From Epiperipatus broadwayi (Eukaryota > Onychophora > Udeonychophora > Euonychophora > Peripatidae), in the NCBI GenBank assembly GCA_028023455.1, contig JAQFVV010006220.1, positions 6,987,852 through 7,051,851 on the forward strand: 64,000 bases of DNA, in the 5' to 3' direction. A model generated the notes under the pieces. That model was not told the DNA's origin, made no database searches, and was given only the letters and a program-made list of their open reading frames with translations. Below, in pieces: positions 23,097 to 36,756 of the stretch (the stretch's first letter is position 1; the number at the start of each line of letters is the position of its first letter). A program made the translations under genes and the position numbers.

Positions 23097-26000
23097 CTAA
23101 AGGCTTAAGTAAACAAAAATTAAACCTTTTATAAATGGGCAGAAACATTTCTAGTTTTATAAACTGAATTATTAAGTAATATAGTCAAAGAATCAGCATT
23201 TTTGGATATTAGTGAAATTCTGTGCAGACTAATGAACTACATGGCCAAAAACTAAACAGTAGACAAATTTTCTCTATATTTTGTTTTGCCTGAAAAGAAT
23301 ATTTAAATTTTTTATGCAACAACAATATCTGTTGACAAGCAAACTGCTAAACTGTTAATGTTCCAAAATCAAAAGTGATATGGTTTTTTACATGTATAAT
23401 ATACAAATTATAGATGTTTGCATTGAGATTTTGAAAAAAATATATATACATTACTAAGTAAAAAATAGGAAATTGTAGAGATTTAAAGTTAATATGATAC
23501 TGATTATAAAAAGTAAATTACCAATGAAGTAGCAGACATTAATTAAATCATCAAAATTATAACTGGGAACGAGAAAAGGCCATATGCTGATAATAAAAAC
23601 ATAAAAGTGCAAGGACATAGCAAAATTATAATCTCAAAAGAAATATTAAGCTAGATGCTAAATAAGTATTAGGCTAAGCTCAAAGTTATCTACTAGTATG
23701 ATCTGTGCCAATAATAAAAAGAGTCATATGAGTAATAATGACAATAATAATAATTATTAAGCATTATAAATACTCTAATTATGATTAAAAATAAAATTTA
23801 AAAGAAGAATCCTCAACTCACTCTTATAAACTACAAAGCTCTCAATATTTACAGCATACACCACAGAGTATTTATGTTATAATATACTCTTTTTTTCATA
23901 AAAACATTTCTGTTATTACAGCCCCTTCCCCCAATATCAGATCCACAGTTCAAGATTTAGATAAAAATAATCATGTTCTTTAAATCTTATTTGTCTATTT
24001 GTGCCGCTTTTCTTTTCACAATAATTTCTTTTACATAAAATATAGTTTCTTTTTCTTATTGAATTATGATATGAAGATCTCAGGGTTCTTCATAAATATT
24101 CTTACTATTAGATTTCTCAGACTTTTATTTTACTTATAAGCTGTTAATCAAATGAATGATATCCTAGTAAAAGATATGAGGAGATATACCCTTATTCCAA
24201 AGATAATGTCTACCTACTATACAATAATAATAATAATAAATTTTAATAGAAAAATATTTTAATTAAAATAAAATACATAAAAAATTTTAATGTTGAATAA
24301 TACAACAATCTCCTAGGATAAACTTTGAATACGAAGAGCGGAAAAGAGATTTTACGGCCACTCAAAATATTTCATTGACAACCTAACCAATATTTCTTAA
24401 ATGAAGCAGATAATATTCCATTATAAGAGCAGTCTTATTTTAAATAATTGTAGATAAATTATGATGATCAACAAAATCTTAAGAAAAGAATAAATATTTT
24501 ATTCCTTAGATGCATTCTCAGCATCTGTAAATCATTATGACTAAGTGTTTTCTAAAGATTTGTAATGATGGTGTTTTAGTTATATTTTTATATTGAACTA
24601 TTTTCATCATCTAATATGAGTATTGAATGTCTTTAGAAAAATTTAACTTTATTTAAATATTCCAAATACATTCAACTGATAGTAATAGCACATCAAACTG
24701 GAAATAGTCCAATATAAAAATACAATTCTGACTAAGTGATCTATTATCTCTAATTTATGTGACTGTACCTTGAATAATCAGAATGAAATATAATTGCATT
24801 ATGAGGTATACAATGTTTAGATTTCTGTACAAATGATTTGTGAATAAGATATCAGTTTGACTTTAAGACAATATTTAACAATAAAATATAACATTTATTT
24901 ACAATAAACAAATCTACAAAATTTAAGAGCACTGTTTTAAAATAATACAATGCATTTTTATCCCATTACAGAAATACACATTTCAATAATTATAGCTTAA
25001 ATTTACATAAAAAAATTAAATTAATAACTTTTTCGAAACAAAAAAAAAAGTAAGAGCAACGTACACTTCATGAACACAAAATATTGCTACCAGAAGTTTC
25101 ACCTGTTTTAGTTAATAAAACTGAAGTAACTACTGGCATTATATTTCTAAATAATAAATTTTATTAACATAAACAATATTTCACCAACTCTATACCTTCT
25201 TAATTTGTAAAATTTTACTAACATATGCATGCATTGCTTTAATAATTTTATAGCTTCCTAATTGATGAAGCTTCTATTTAACCTATGAATTATTTCAAGA
25301 ATTTTAATATTGTTCCAAACAAGTAAACCCAACCATTATTTATGTCTTATCAATCCAGTGATGACTTGCTACTGGATGATGATGAAAATATATATTGTTT
25401 ATTTAGGCCAAAAAATATAATTTTAAAATTTTGAATAAAATAATTATCGGTTTTATCTCATGTAGTGCGAGTAAAGCATAGCAAAACTGATTTATATATC
25501 AGAATCATTTCTATTTACACTGAGAATAGTCAAAAGTGCATCTGGAGAAGGGATGACACTCTCCAAAAACAAACAATCATCAATTTCCAAAATAATAAAG
25601 ACATATAATACACCAGATGCAGTTGCAATACATAATATGATACTTCCAAGGAGAAAAGATAAATAAAGGCAATGTACCTAGTAATGGCATAAACCCAAAA
25701 TATGCACTTACATTTTGTGAACAAATAAATATGCTAGGACTTTGTCTCTGAACATATAAGAAAAGTAGGAATGAACCATCACAAATACTATGAACAATAA
25801 GTGTTACTTCAAACAAAACATTTGTACAAGTATGAAATATAAGAATATACACCACTCAATACAAACATCAGTGACAAGAGAGAGACCAGATTCACATCTC
25901 TTTATAAAATATATGGCTATCTAAATAAATATAATCAAGGGAGAGATAAACTTCAATCAGCTTCTTATCTCTTGGAAACATAAGTTGGCAATATAAACTT

Positions 26001-28755
26001 ATAGCAAATACACAAGAGAAAAACTAACTCTAATCTCAATAATAATTGTTAATTGATGTATAAAACTGATAAGATAATTATTTTGAGAAATCTAACTTAA
26101 TAAAATATAGCCTTAAATAAATAAAATAAGAATATACAACATTTTTCATGGTTTGCATATAAGTATTTACTAAAATAGACAAATTACTCATAATAGAGGG
26201 AGGAAAGCAATACCCTTAAAATGATATAATACCAAAATCATTATCTAGCACATAAAATAATTAATATTATGTCAACCTCTAAATATTACCTTAAATCATA
26301 ATGCATAAAATATACTAAACAAGAATACATAAAATAAGCAAACAATAAATTATAAATACACAAAATTATAATTCTAAATTATAACCCGTTTATCAAAACT
26401 TAAAAATATTAAAATTTTTTCTGGGAAACTTCACAATTTGCTAGAAGCCAATTTAAAAAGCAGATGATACCTTTCCATTTATTGGCAGTAAAGCAATCTA
26501 AAATAGAGATATAGCATTGAATGTTATTGTAGATTTCTTTAAACAGCAATGCACATGTGTACATTAACAATGACCCCTTTACAAACCATTTAAACATAAG
26601 AGTAAGTAAGTTAGGTTTCAATAATTCATATTACAACATTATGCTGAGATTTTTTAAATTTATTTACTAAGAATTATATTCAATATAGAGGTCTGAGAGC
26701 AAATATCTCTAAAGTTAAGCAGGTTTCTTTCTAGAGAATGAGAGAGAGGTTTGTACATTCATCTTTTGAAGCATTAATAATAACAGTCATAAACATATAA
26801 TATTGATAGAGTATTTGATAGATTAAGTTTCATTAAACATTAATGTTTTTTAATTTTTAACTATAATCTTCCAGGAATATAAATGCAACATCTTTATAAC
26901 ATAAGAGTAAATTTATAAGTGAGTGATTGCTTTTTTTCTCACAAGCAACAGTAACAAATTACTGCTTATTAAAAACAATTAAAATGTCAATTTCAATTTT
27001 TAACATAAATAGTTCAAATCTTGAATTAGTAGTTCATTTATTACAAATAAATCTATCCAAGAGAAATATATATCAAAATCAGACAGTTTTAAGATTCTTG
27101 ATAATTATTATTTTTTTAAATAAGTTAGTAAAAGATACATTTTTTTAAATATTAATAAGTTGTCCTAAATACTGCCAAAATATGTGATTTCAACCATTTT
27201 CTTTCATAAAATATAAACAATATTAGATTTATCATAAAATTCATTGCAATTATGAAATATAAAATAATGAAGAATTCTTACTCAAGCAATACAAGCTATA
27301 TATAATTCTTGTGATATGCTGATATCAAATAGATATGATTTAGCAATTACAAATGAGTGATTATTTAACATTTACAACTCTTTGCTTTTTTCTTTTTTAA
27401 ATACTGGTAACCTTTGGATTTTCTAGTGAGTTTAAAACTTTGATACCTGAATTTAAGGTTTTTAAGGATGCATGTTACTTTAAAATAAATAATTAAAAAT
27501 ATATATTACTTGAGAAATTTTGAAATGTTTTGCTTCTTAGCATGTCTGCTTCTGCTAAAAGTTTAGTTGTTTTTGTAATTCAGTAGAAGCCATTCAGTAT
27601 GCATGTGTGGAGCTTTTTATATGCCTAGTCATGTCACTCTTTTTGGTTGACAGAAAAACATATTTTTACCAGTTCCTTTTAATTTCCTACCTTAAGGTTA
27701 AAGCCTAATTTAGTATGCAAAGAGTTAAGCTAAAAATAGAAACTTGTTTACATATTTTTCAGTTGTTTTAATTAACAACACTTGCTGTCTGAGATAATTA
27801 TTTTTAAAAGAATAAAGTTATTACAGTAAAAATAAAATAAGAAATAATGGAAGAAAATATATATTTTTAAAAAATATTAACTTCTTTATAACCATTTTCA
27901 GAATATATTAAATAAACAAATCAGAAGTTTTCTATTGTTTAATTTAATATCTTAGATAAATTACAGATACATAAAAATGATGTTCAACATTATAAAACAA
28001 TAAAATGAAAACTGGAATTAATAAATGTAAGCATACTCACACACATGTATACTATTTCAGTTGAAAATTAACAACTCTTTTAAATAGTAATAAATCAATT
28101 TTCTGTCTTTTAAGTTAACTAATCCAGTTTTGTCTATTTAATCTTAATGATATTAGCTTATAAATTACTATTGCTGATAGTTAATCTAAACTAAATGCTT
28201 TATTATAAATATAAAAATTCAGTATTAACATCTGATATTAAAATTTTAGACCTAATTACTATTACTACTTATTTAAACACTAAAATTTAAATTACCAAAG
28301 GATTATACTAAAGTAATTTTAACTTTTTAGTACTAATTTCTTGCTAAATAGAAAACTACATATTTGGTTTAAACTCTTAAAATTACTTCATCTATAAATA
28401 AGTTTAAATTAATATAGAAAATATTAAAATGGACTTCAATTGTGTTTAGGACTTATAAAATGGTTTAAATAATGTTATAATTTAAATTGGCATATACTCA
28501 TAAAACTTTCATAAAGATAACTTACAACAAGATTAAGTTAATAAACATTTTTTTTTTTATAAATTTTTTTTTATACAATTAAATACATTAAATGGCTAAA
28601 AATCCATTTTTACTGACAAAGCCAAAGGTTAGAAATTTTTCCAACTTATATAAAAAAAATTTTTTTGAACACATCAGCGCTATTCACAGATAGCAATTTA
28701 CTCTTTATCAAAAGATCAATATATTTTTTACACTTTCTATCATTTAATTCCCTTG
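23092..28755. other. A/T-rich DNA without a recognisable gene
   Basis: Over 5 kb with only short, low-complexity frames; overlapping minus-strand frames near 25,530-25,855 look random. An ATA/AAT tract lies near 24,222-24,239. The left flank of the minus-strand gypsy element (its 3' end and LTR, if kept) must lie near 28.5-28.8 kb, but I could not define an LTR. Confidence 0.5.
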
Positions 28756-28759
28756 AGGA

Positions 28760-31440
28760 ATAGGTCTAAAACTTCATGCATTATATATCCCTTGAGTTCG
28801 ATCCTCTATGGATAGAATAAATGCATTTTCTCCTACCTGACTAGTAATCTGATATGAACCTTCATAAAAATCCAGAAACTTTCTAAAAGTTATGTTTCTG
28901 TAAATTGCTAACATGAGGAGTCTGGATTAAAACATAATCATTGGCTTTAAATCTATGTGAGCCAGTCTTAGATTAATAGATGCATTTTTACCCATCTTTT
29001 TTAAGATTAATCCTGGATTTTTTTTGATCAAGCTCACTGACAACATTTTCAGTAATGACAGATAAAGAAGTTTGTATAAGCAATGGTTCATGCTTCCTGA
29101 AATGTAATTGAATCAGGGTAAATTTGGTGGATTCATTAATCATAACTTTGATATAATGAATGATCAGGATACCTTATTGATCCATTGCCTATGGTTTTGT
29201 TCAAGATAAATTCTGAACAATTTCCCCAATTTTCACATTATCCATTCACAAGTATTTGATTGTGAAATTTCTAATGAAACTCAATACATTTATTATTTTC
29301 TTTCTGAGTCCACTTTTTCCATGTGCTGGATATAAATGTGGTAGCATGATTGATTAAGATGGAGACTAATTTTCCTACCAAAGAAATTTGAAGGATAGCA
29401 AGGCACATTTATTACATTTTTAGAAACAGTATTGGGGAACTGTATATGCTGATACATATTTAGTAAAGTCATCGTACATGATTAGAATGGTGGTTGAAAG
29501 GTAGAAGCAGCCCATAAAAGTCTATGGCCAATAATTTATTAGGCCTATCTGGTAATATGAGCTGAAGCACTCCCACATAGAACCTACAAACATATTTGGT
29601 TTTTAAACAAACCTTGCATGTCCTGCTATGAACTAATCATTTTAGCCATTTTAGACCAATGAAAGTGCTGTTTGAGGATATATTCAACCTTTTGTACACC
29701 ATAGTGTCCATATTAGCAATGCACATAATATATTAACTTATCTATTAAATAATGGAGAACTATTATCCTCCAAGTATTAACATCCAAATTCCTTGACTTA
29801 GCCTATATCTTTAATTCTTAAAGCATCTCTCTTCTCACTCCTAAAATCAGCAGGATCTGATAAAACATTTATGATTTTCTTTAAGCCTGCAACTTGTGAT
29901 TAAAACAAAACTGAATTTTTATAATAACTTTAAGAACTTATTTTTATAATAATATATATTACTGATTATAATATTTTCTGTGCTAGGTTATTGTAGATTA
30001 CTTCTAAGGGATTTCTACTGAATAATCAGCTACGCTGTTATTCCTACCTTCACAAAATACAATGCTGTAATTGAACTGTTGAAGATATAAGCTCCATCTT
30101 ATTAATCTTACATTATTGAGATATCTCCTATTCAAAAACAGTAAGCTTTGGCAGTAAGTTAAGACCACCATCTCAGACCACAACAAAAATTGCCTCAACT
30201 TCTGAAATCCCCAAATCATAAGCAATGCTTTTTTGGTAATGGTATAATTCAGTTCTTCTCCCTTTAGCTGCCTACTCATTTGATACAAAACTACTTTCAA
30301 ATCAAACCCACTGTTGTGAGTCTGAAAATAAAAATTGTTGCCAAAATCCGGTTATGCCTGCATGGATCTTATTTAAAAAGATAGTCTTAATTTTGTTGAA
30401 TTCTAAAGTGTGTTCAGGGATCCACATCCATCTTTTATATTTCTTAAGTAAAACAGATAAATGAATCATGTCAAAGGCAAAATTTTTATAAAATTTATGG
30501 TAGTAATTGCATAATCCCAAGAATAACCTCAATTGTTTCCACATCTTAGGTATGGGTAACTTTTGGATAGCTGCAATTTTTTAAGGTGGGAGTTTAATCC
30601 TCTCTTTATTGACCAAATAGCCAAGAAAGGTAATCTCTTTAACAGCTATGGTGCACTACTCCAAATTGATTTTTATATTACTGACTGAGCCTTCATAGAG
30701 AAATAACCTGAGATACTTCAAATGAACAACCAGATTCATTAAAGCAATAACAATGTCATCCATGTATATGATCAAAACATCTTTTAACTATCTAGAAGGA
30801 CCATATTTAGGTACATGATCAAGAAAGCACCACTATTTATCAAACCAAAGGACCTTTCAAATACACAGAATTGTCCCCAGTGATGTAATGCTGCAAATTT
30901 TTGATTATTCTTATGTAGTGGTTTGTTAAAAATATGTTCCTCTCTTTAAATTTAATTAATAATTCTTGCACAGGTGAAGGAATGTCATGTCCAGGAACAG
31001 TATACTAATTGAGCATATGGGTATCTAGGCAAATCTTTATTGTACCATCCTTTTTCTTTACCACAACTAAAGGATTTACAAAGGATAATGGAGTTTTTCT
31101 TAATAAGGTGCCACTTTAACATCTTATCTATCTGCTGCTGGACTTGTGCCTGATACCAATCAGGTATTGGATATGTCTGATGTTGGAAAGGTTCATCAAT
31201 CTTTAGTTTAATTCTATGCATATATATCTTTAAGATGCCTGATATCTTGGAAAATATGCATTAATGCAAGCACAACAACTGTGCCTATAATATATGAACT
31301 ATCTAACTTTAGTTTAATATTTACAAGAATTGATGTCCCCTGATACATAGAATGTGAGTTTGGAATCTGACCAAGCATGGATATCCAATAACCCTCAAGT
31401 TTCTGATTTGGGATGGACTAAAGGGGAATCATTTAACCTT
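28760..31440 (-). pseudogene. Ty3/gypsy pol pseudogene (RT, RNase H, integrase)
   Basis: Read from right to left, an RT N-terminal block (30,985-31,221) shows the IKLKIDEPFQHQTYPIP pattern. The RT active site YMDDIVI is at about 30,745-30,775. The connection block MWKQLRLFLGLCNYYHKFYK lies at 30,302-30,544. RNase H at 30,004-30,300 ends in a VADY motif. Integrase follows at about 28,930-29,650, with a zinc-binding-like CKVCLKTKY stretch and PDRPNKLLAIDFYG. C-terminal sequence after integrase reaches about 28,760. Domain order is that of Ty3/gypsy. Stops and frameshifts interrupt every block. Gag and protease are missing or unreadable to the right, where a second, opposite gypsy remnant begins. 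Confidence 0.85.
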
Positions 31441-31449
31441 TTAGACTCA

Positions 31450-32640
31450 GTAAAGCACATGTTTTTAAAAAACAAAAGATTTTTAGAAACAAAAGAATCT
31501 TCAGAAATATTGTGAGTGCTCTGAAAGATTCTCAAAAGAAGTCTCAAAACAGATTTGATGCTTTAAAAAATAAATTTGAAAGTGCTCAGGAAAAATCTCA
31601 GAATAGATTTGAAAAATCTCAAAAAGAGTTTCAAAATAGGTTTGATGCTTTAGAAAGTAAAATTGAATTGTCTCAGAAGTATTTAGAATTGTAGAGTCAA
31701 AAGAATAGCTTAGAGTGATCTTATTAGATCAAAACAAAATAGAGAAGAAACTATCTGTATCCTTAAACAACAATTTGACAAGTTGGAATGAGAAATTAGA
31801 GAGCACTAAAGATTATTTAACAAAGTATCAGACTGATTCTGATTATAAATAAAATAATTTAGAATTAAAGTTGAGAGAGACCAATGAAAAGCTGTCAGAA
31901 CATATGAGTCATAAAATGAAGAGTATAGAAGTACAATCCAATAGTATAATAGAATAGTTTAAGGTGTATTTAAAAGACTGAGAAGAAACAGCTTAGTCTA
32001 AGCACAGAAGTAGAAAAATATAGAAAAAGTATGCAAGCTCAATTGATTCAAATTGATGGTAATATTCAGTCTTAAATTACTGCTAGTCTGCAGCTATAAA
32101 ACAAGAGTTTATAAAATCTGTGCAGGAGTCAAGAGAGAGATATGTGAAATGAAAAATGTTGTTTTATTTTGAGAAGGATGTTAAGCAAGTTTAGAAGAAT
32201 AAATGATTAACCAGATAAGGAGATTGAGCAAAATCATAATATTGCTAAGCATATTAACAACTTCAAAAGGGAACAAAAAAAATTTATCCCAGATTTGTTA
32301 AATATGAGATTAGATGATAGTCTTGATACTATGCATAAGAAAATTCAAGAATTACAAGTTATAAGAGGTGAGGATATTAGCTTTGTGAGAAACAATCACC
32401 GGCTTATAAAAGAACCAATCTAAAGCAACTTAAATAGATTATAGTATGCTAGCTGAAAATTATAGAAGGTGTAAGTAGAAGAGTGTAAGAGATCATTCTA
32501 CCCATTACTCTCCATTCATCATCAAAGATACTGCAAGATTTAACTATGCAGGATGAAGATTTGAGTATGGTAGAAGATAGTGTTTTATTTAATGAATTTT
32601 ACTACTGAAGATCTCAAAATGAACCTAAGGATGTATGCAT
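31450..32640 (+). pseudogene. Gag-like coiled-coil region of a second gypsy element
   Basis: A 60-codon open stretch at 31,512-31,694 is built of near-repeats of SQNRFDAL and SQKEFQNRF spaced like a coiled coil. Broken frames with Lys/Glu/Gln-rich helical composition continue to about 32,640. Coiled-coil gag regions are common in invertebrate retrotransposons. The assignment rests mainly on the plus-strand gypsy integrase further right. A fragment of a host coiled-coil gene is possible but less likely, given the many stops. Confidence 0.5.
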
Positions 32641-32759
32641 GCCACACTGGCCTTATTATTATCTAAACCCAAGGAAATGTGACAGTAATTATTATTTTTT
32701 ATAATACTTTATGTATATATATAATTTTAATTTAACTTGCTGACAAAATAAACATCTAC

Positions 32760-34150
32760 TGGTCATCCTAAGGAAGGAACAGTTGGAATGGATATAGGTT
32801 ATATTGGAAAAGTAAAAAAAAAATTTGTATATTATCTAAAAAATTCAGGGTGGCAAGTTATGATAAATGAATATAATGTAAATAATCCTTATGATTGCCA
32901 AAATACTTTTAAAAAAATTTAAAAAAACTTTTTTCTACAAATAAAACAGATGACTCTATCAAAGTGTCATTTTGCTATATTATATGTAGGCTAGATGAAA
33001 GTTAAGGAATATAAAATGCTAGTTATATAGATGAGCAGTTGTTGTCCTGAAGTATTCCATAAGTCTTCATGGAACATTAGAGAAAAATTGTCTAATAAAG
33101 AAAAATGTATTTACTAGATAGTAATGTGCTAAGTACGTGATGAAAACAAGTATTCCAATTAATACACCAAGATCATCATGAGCTTGTGTAGGTAAAATCA
33201 CTAATTAATAGTTATGTATAATGGCCTGATATCAATACGGACATTGAAGAGTTAGTAAAAATGTAACTAATGTCAGATAACAGCTAATGTACTAATGAAA
33301 AATACACAGCATGGTTAACAGTTATAAAAGCATGGAATCTCATGCATATTGATAGAATATAGAATAATTAAGGAATATGTGTTTGGAGGAAATAATTTCA
33401 AAACTATGCATCCTATGATTTTCCTCCCAAGACTCTAGTGTCAGATAATGGTATAACTTTTACATCCCTCAAATTTAAAGTATTTATGGAAGAATGGAGC
33501 ATTATACACATTGCTATATCTCCCTACAATTTGGCATCATCTGACATCATAGAGAAGGCTGTAAAAATGTTGAAGCTAATATTATAAAAAGATATTCCCA
33601 AATATATAAAAAAAATTATAAACAGTCTTACTATTCCAGCATAGTATGCATTCTGCTATTATTACTACTGCTACTGAAAAATCTCCAGATGAGTTTGTGA
33701 AAAAAATGTAAACAAAGCTTTCATTAATTGTTATAGAAGACAATATTCCTATACATATCAGCTATGCCAAAAATCAGTATGCTGTTGGAATGTAAGAAGG
33801 AGATTATTGGCAATAATAGATAAAAGATGTAATAAACAAACAATGGCATTTGCAACAAATCACTTTTTTTAGACAAATCTAAAAATAGTTCACTTTTAGA
33901 AATATTCACCAAGAAAATCCCAAATTGTTAAACTGTCAATGTTTCAAAAGCCAAAGGTTAAGGATGATGACTATATTTACTAAATATGGAGGTATGAAAG
34001 TTCCCAGGATTATGTCTAGAAATTAACACCTACTGAAAGAAGGTAAAATATTATACAAAATTGTTGTCAGAAAGATGAAAAACTACATGGAAGATGTGAC
34101 AAAAATACTATAAAAAATAAATGAAAATGAGATTTTAAAAAATTAGTTCA
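32760..34150 (+). pseudogene. Ty3/gypsy integrase pseudogene
   Basis: Broken frames read as the integrase zinc-binding region followed by WPDINTDIEELV (near 33,220-33,260). Next comes WNLMHIDRI (near 33,340), then the catalytic-core block TLVSDNGITFTS (near 33,435-33,470). ISPYNLASSDIIEKAVKM follows (near 33,520-33,570). These match gypsy integrase in order and spacing. RT and RNase H are not readable between the gag-like part and this block, so the pol gene seems deleted internally. The integrase differs in wording from the minus-strand element next door, so the two are separate families. Confidence 0.75.
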
Positions 34151-34334
34151 TTTATAATATTAAATGAAAAAATAATTAAAAGTATTTAACAAGAAATAGC
34201 AAAACTTGAAGAATATGATTGTGAAACTTATCTTTTGATTGGATAATCAATAGTGATGACAAATTTAACAAAAAAAAAATCTTCAATTTATGCTATTTAA
34301 AACAATGTATTTCTTGCTATACCCTATAATGAAA

Positions 34335-35400
34335 GTTTGTATCATCAATGCCATTCTAGGAGGTATACTTGCCTATTACAGCCCTTGGATGCATCTCCAA
34401 AAAAAAAAACTATTAAATATTTCATGAGAATAGCAAAAACATATATATGGGGATCAACATCACAACTTCTATCAATCGAAAATACCTGCTTCCCAATATG
34501 CAAGGGTAAGCTTAACCTAATAGCTCTACAACCATTCACATCCTACATTATAGCTAAGATGTACATTGTAACCACTACTATCTCCTTCCTAAAGACAACT
34601 CTCCACCTCTACTATTGTTTGCTATTATTCCATATGCAATTTGCCACTTTTTCACTGATCATGCCATTGAGCATGCTGATTTACTGGACAATTATAACAT
34701 TAATACTTTAATCAGTTTATCATACAAAGATTTAAAAAAAAACAATTTACCCCAATAGGCAACTTTGGTCAACACTATCTACTGCCAGAACACTGACTAA
34801 ATTTCAAAATTTATGCATGCCTCAAAATTCCTGCATAATCTTCTACATGATATAATACGAACAAAGTTATTTCTCATAAAACACTTTAAATTAAATATAG
34901 ATCCTACTTGCATACTATGCAATGCATTCCCGGAAAATACATTCCATATCTTTGAGTCATATCCATATTTTTTGCCCTTATGTCACTTTGTATTCCACAA
35001 AGACACAATTAATTCTAAAAATTTGCTCATAAACAATATAAAAAAATTAACACCATTCAATCATTCACACTCTCAGAACAATATGGCTTGCCCATTGTGC
35101 TGTAATCTTTGACAATAAAAAATGCAATGTATTAAAAAAAACTAAGAATGGCATAACTTATATCTATATGCTCAAAAATATATACCTAGTAATGTCACAA
35201 AAAAATATGGCAAAGCAATATATTCCTTAGCTGCTCATTAATGCAATAACAGAAATCATCTCATTCCAATTCACTGTATTCTAAAAAACCTCCTAAGCAA
35301 TGTAATAATAAAATTAAAAAAGAAAAATGTAAAAAGCTTTTAAAGTGAATATACTAATTCTTGTAAATATTTTGTTACTAATAAAGTCTACTTATATAAA
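34335..35400 (+). pseudogene. L1/Tx1-like LINE, 5'-truncated copy (C-terminal part)
   Basis: The reading frames contain the segment after the RT thumb (TYIWGSTSQLL near 34,440-34,470, then KGKLNLIALQPF). Next is a zinc-finger-like DPTCILCNAF...H (34,900-34,960) in the position of the zf-RVT domain of this LINE family. A polyadenylation-type AATAAA stands near 35,385. The same domain order appears in the copies at 36.8, 41.4 and 60.7 kb. No RT core is present, as expected for a 5'-truncated insertion. Decayed. Confidence 0.7.
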
Positions 35401-36754
35401 AACAATGTATTACAATGCTTATTGTTTGATTCAGAACTCTTCTATTTTATAAAGAATATATTGAAAATGTGAACATAAAGTATGTATAAAAATACATACC
35501 CACCCAAACCTTTTTTTTCATAAGTAGAATATGACATTAATGTGCTATTTTAATGTCACTGGTAGAAATCAATGATGTCAGAATGTGAACATTATGTTGA
35601 GATGTGTAATAGATCTTATTTTATTAAAAAAAAAAAGTAAACTGTGCAGCTGTTATAAGATAATTTACTATTATATTATTAATTTTTTTACTTATTCATT
35701 TTTTTATCCTGAATAATTGCCTATTTTTTGTTCAAACCCGTCCGCCCTTTTATTCAGATTTATTTCAAAGATTTTGTAAATTAATTTTTACATAAAAACA
35801 GAAAATTTAAATATTTTATTCTGCAGTGTTGTGAATTTTCCCATTTTTAACAAATATTATTTACTTATGAATAAGATTAGTTTGTCATAGATTTGCTCTA
35901 AGTGGATAGTTGTCTAATACGTAATAAAAAAATTTAATCTAAAAAAATTAATAAATAACCTACAGTCAGAATTAGATTTAACTGCTTTTTGTTATTTGAA
36001 TAATGTTTAAGTTAATTGCGATTAAATATATATATATATCAAGTCAAACTAACTAAAGGATAATATCTGTCATATCTATGTTCAACACTATGCATCCAAT
36101 ACACATAAATTGACAATATTTGAGAGTGAAAAAATATAAACTACACTAAATTTCTTTTAGGTAATTGGAATTATAAATTTTCAAAGAAAACTGCCACTCC
36201 CCTTTTCTTCAGCATTTTTTTTTACTGGAGCCTGCTAGCCACAGCCACTGGCAATATTTTATTGAAAAAACTCTAAAATCTATATGTGTTCAAATTTAAC
36301 TATCAATTTAATATCTTTCTTGCCTAAATATTTAAGGGTTTTCTGTTTAAAAACTTTTATACATTATTTCACACTCTCATATATAAACCCTGGTTATTAT
36401 AATTTCAAAACAAGTAATAACAAAAAAGCAGCAGAAATGATGTATAAAAAACAAGCCAGATTATAAAGGTTTTTGAATGTATCTGTGTGTATATCTAGAT
36501 TTCAATTTGGTCAACAAGCATTGTAACACTGCACTATAAATAGTATCAGTGGGAGATTCTTCATTGGTTATCTGCCAAAGGCAATTTTTGTATTTCTATC
36601 TTCTGTTCCTTAATATACTTAAACATCTGACTATGAAACAGAACTTTTTTTCCTAATCTTTATAACCCTTACTCTTGAACAATTTCAAAAAATCAGACTG
36701 TGTCAAATTTTTCTCTACTTTTTAAAGAACTGACTAACAAATATTTCAATTTTT
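35401..36754. other. A/T-rich DNA without a recognisable gene
   Basis: No domain or RNA signal that I can support. The short plus-strand frame at 36,284-36,466 looks random. Confidence 0.5.
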
Positions 36755-36756
36755 TT

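Noticed and set aside
25530-25855. Overlapping minus-strand frames with hydrophobic, Cys-rich translation
   Set aside because: Two overlapping frames of the same low-complexity DNA; hydrophobic residues follow from T-rich codons. No membrane-protein family pattern.
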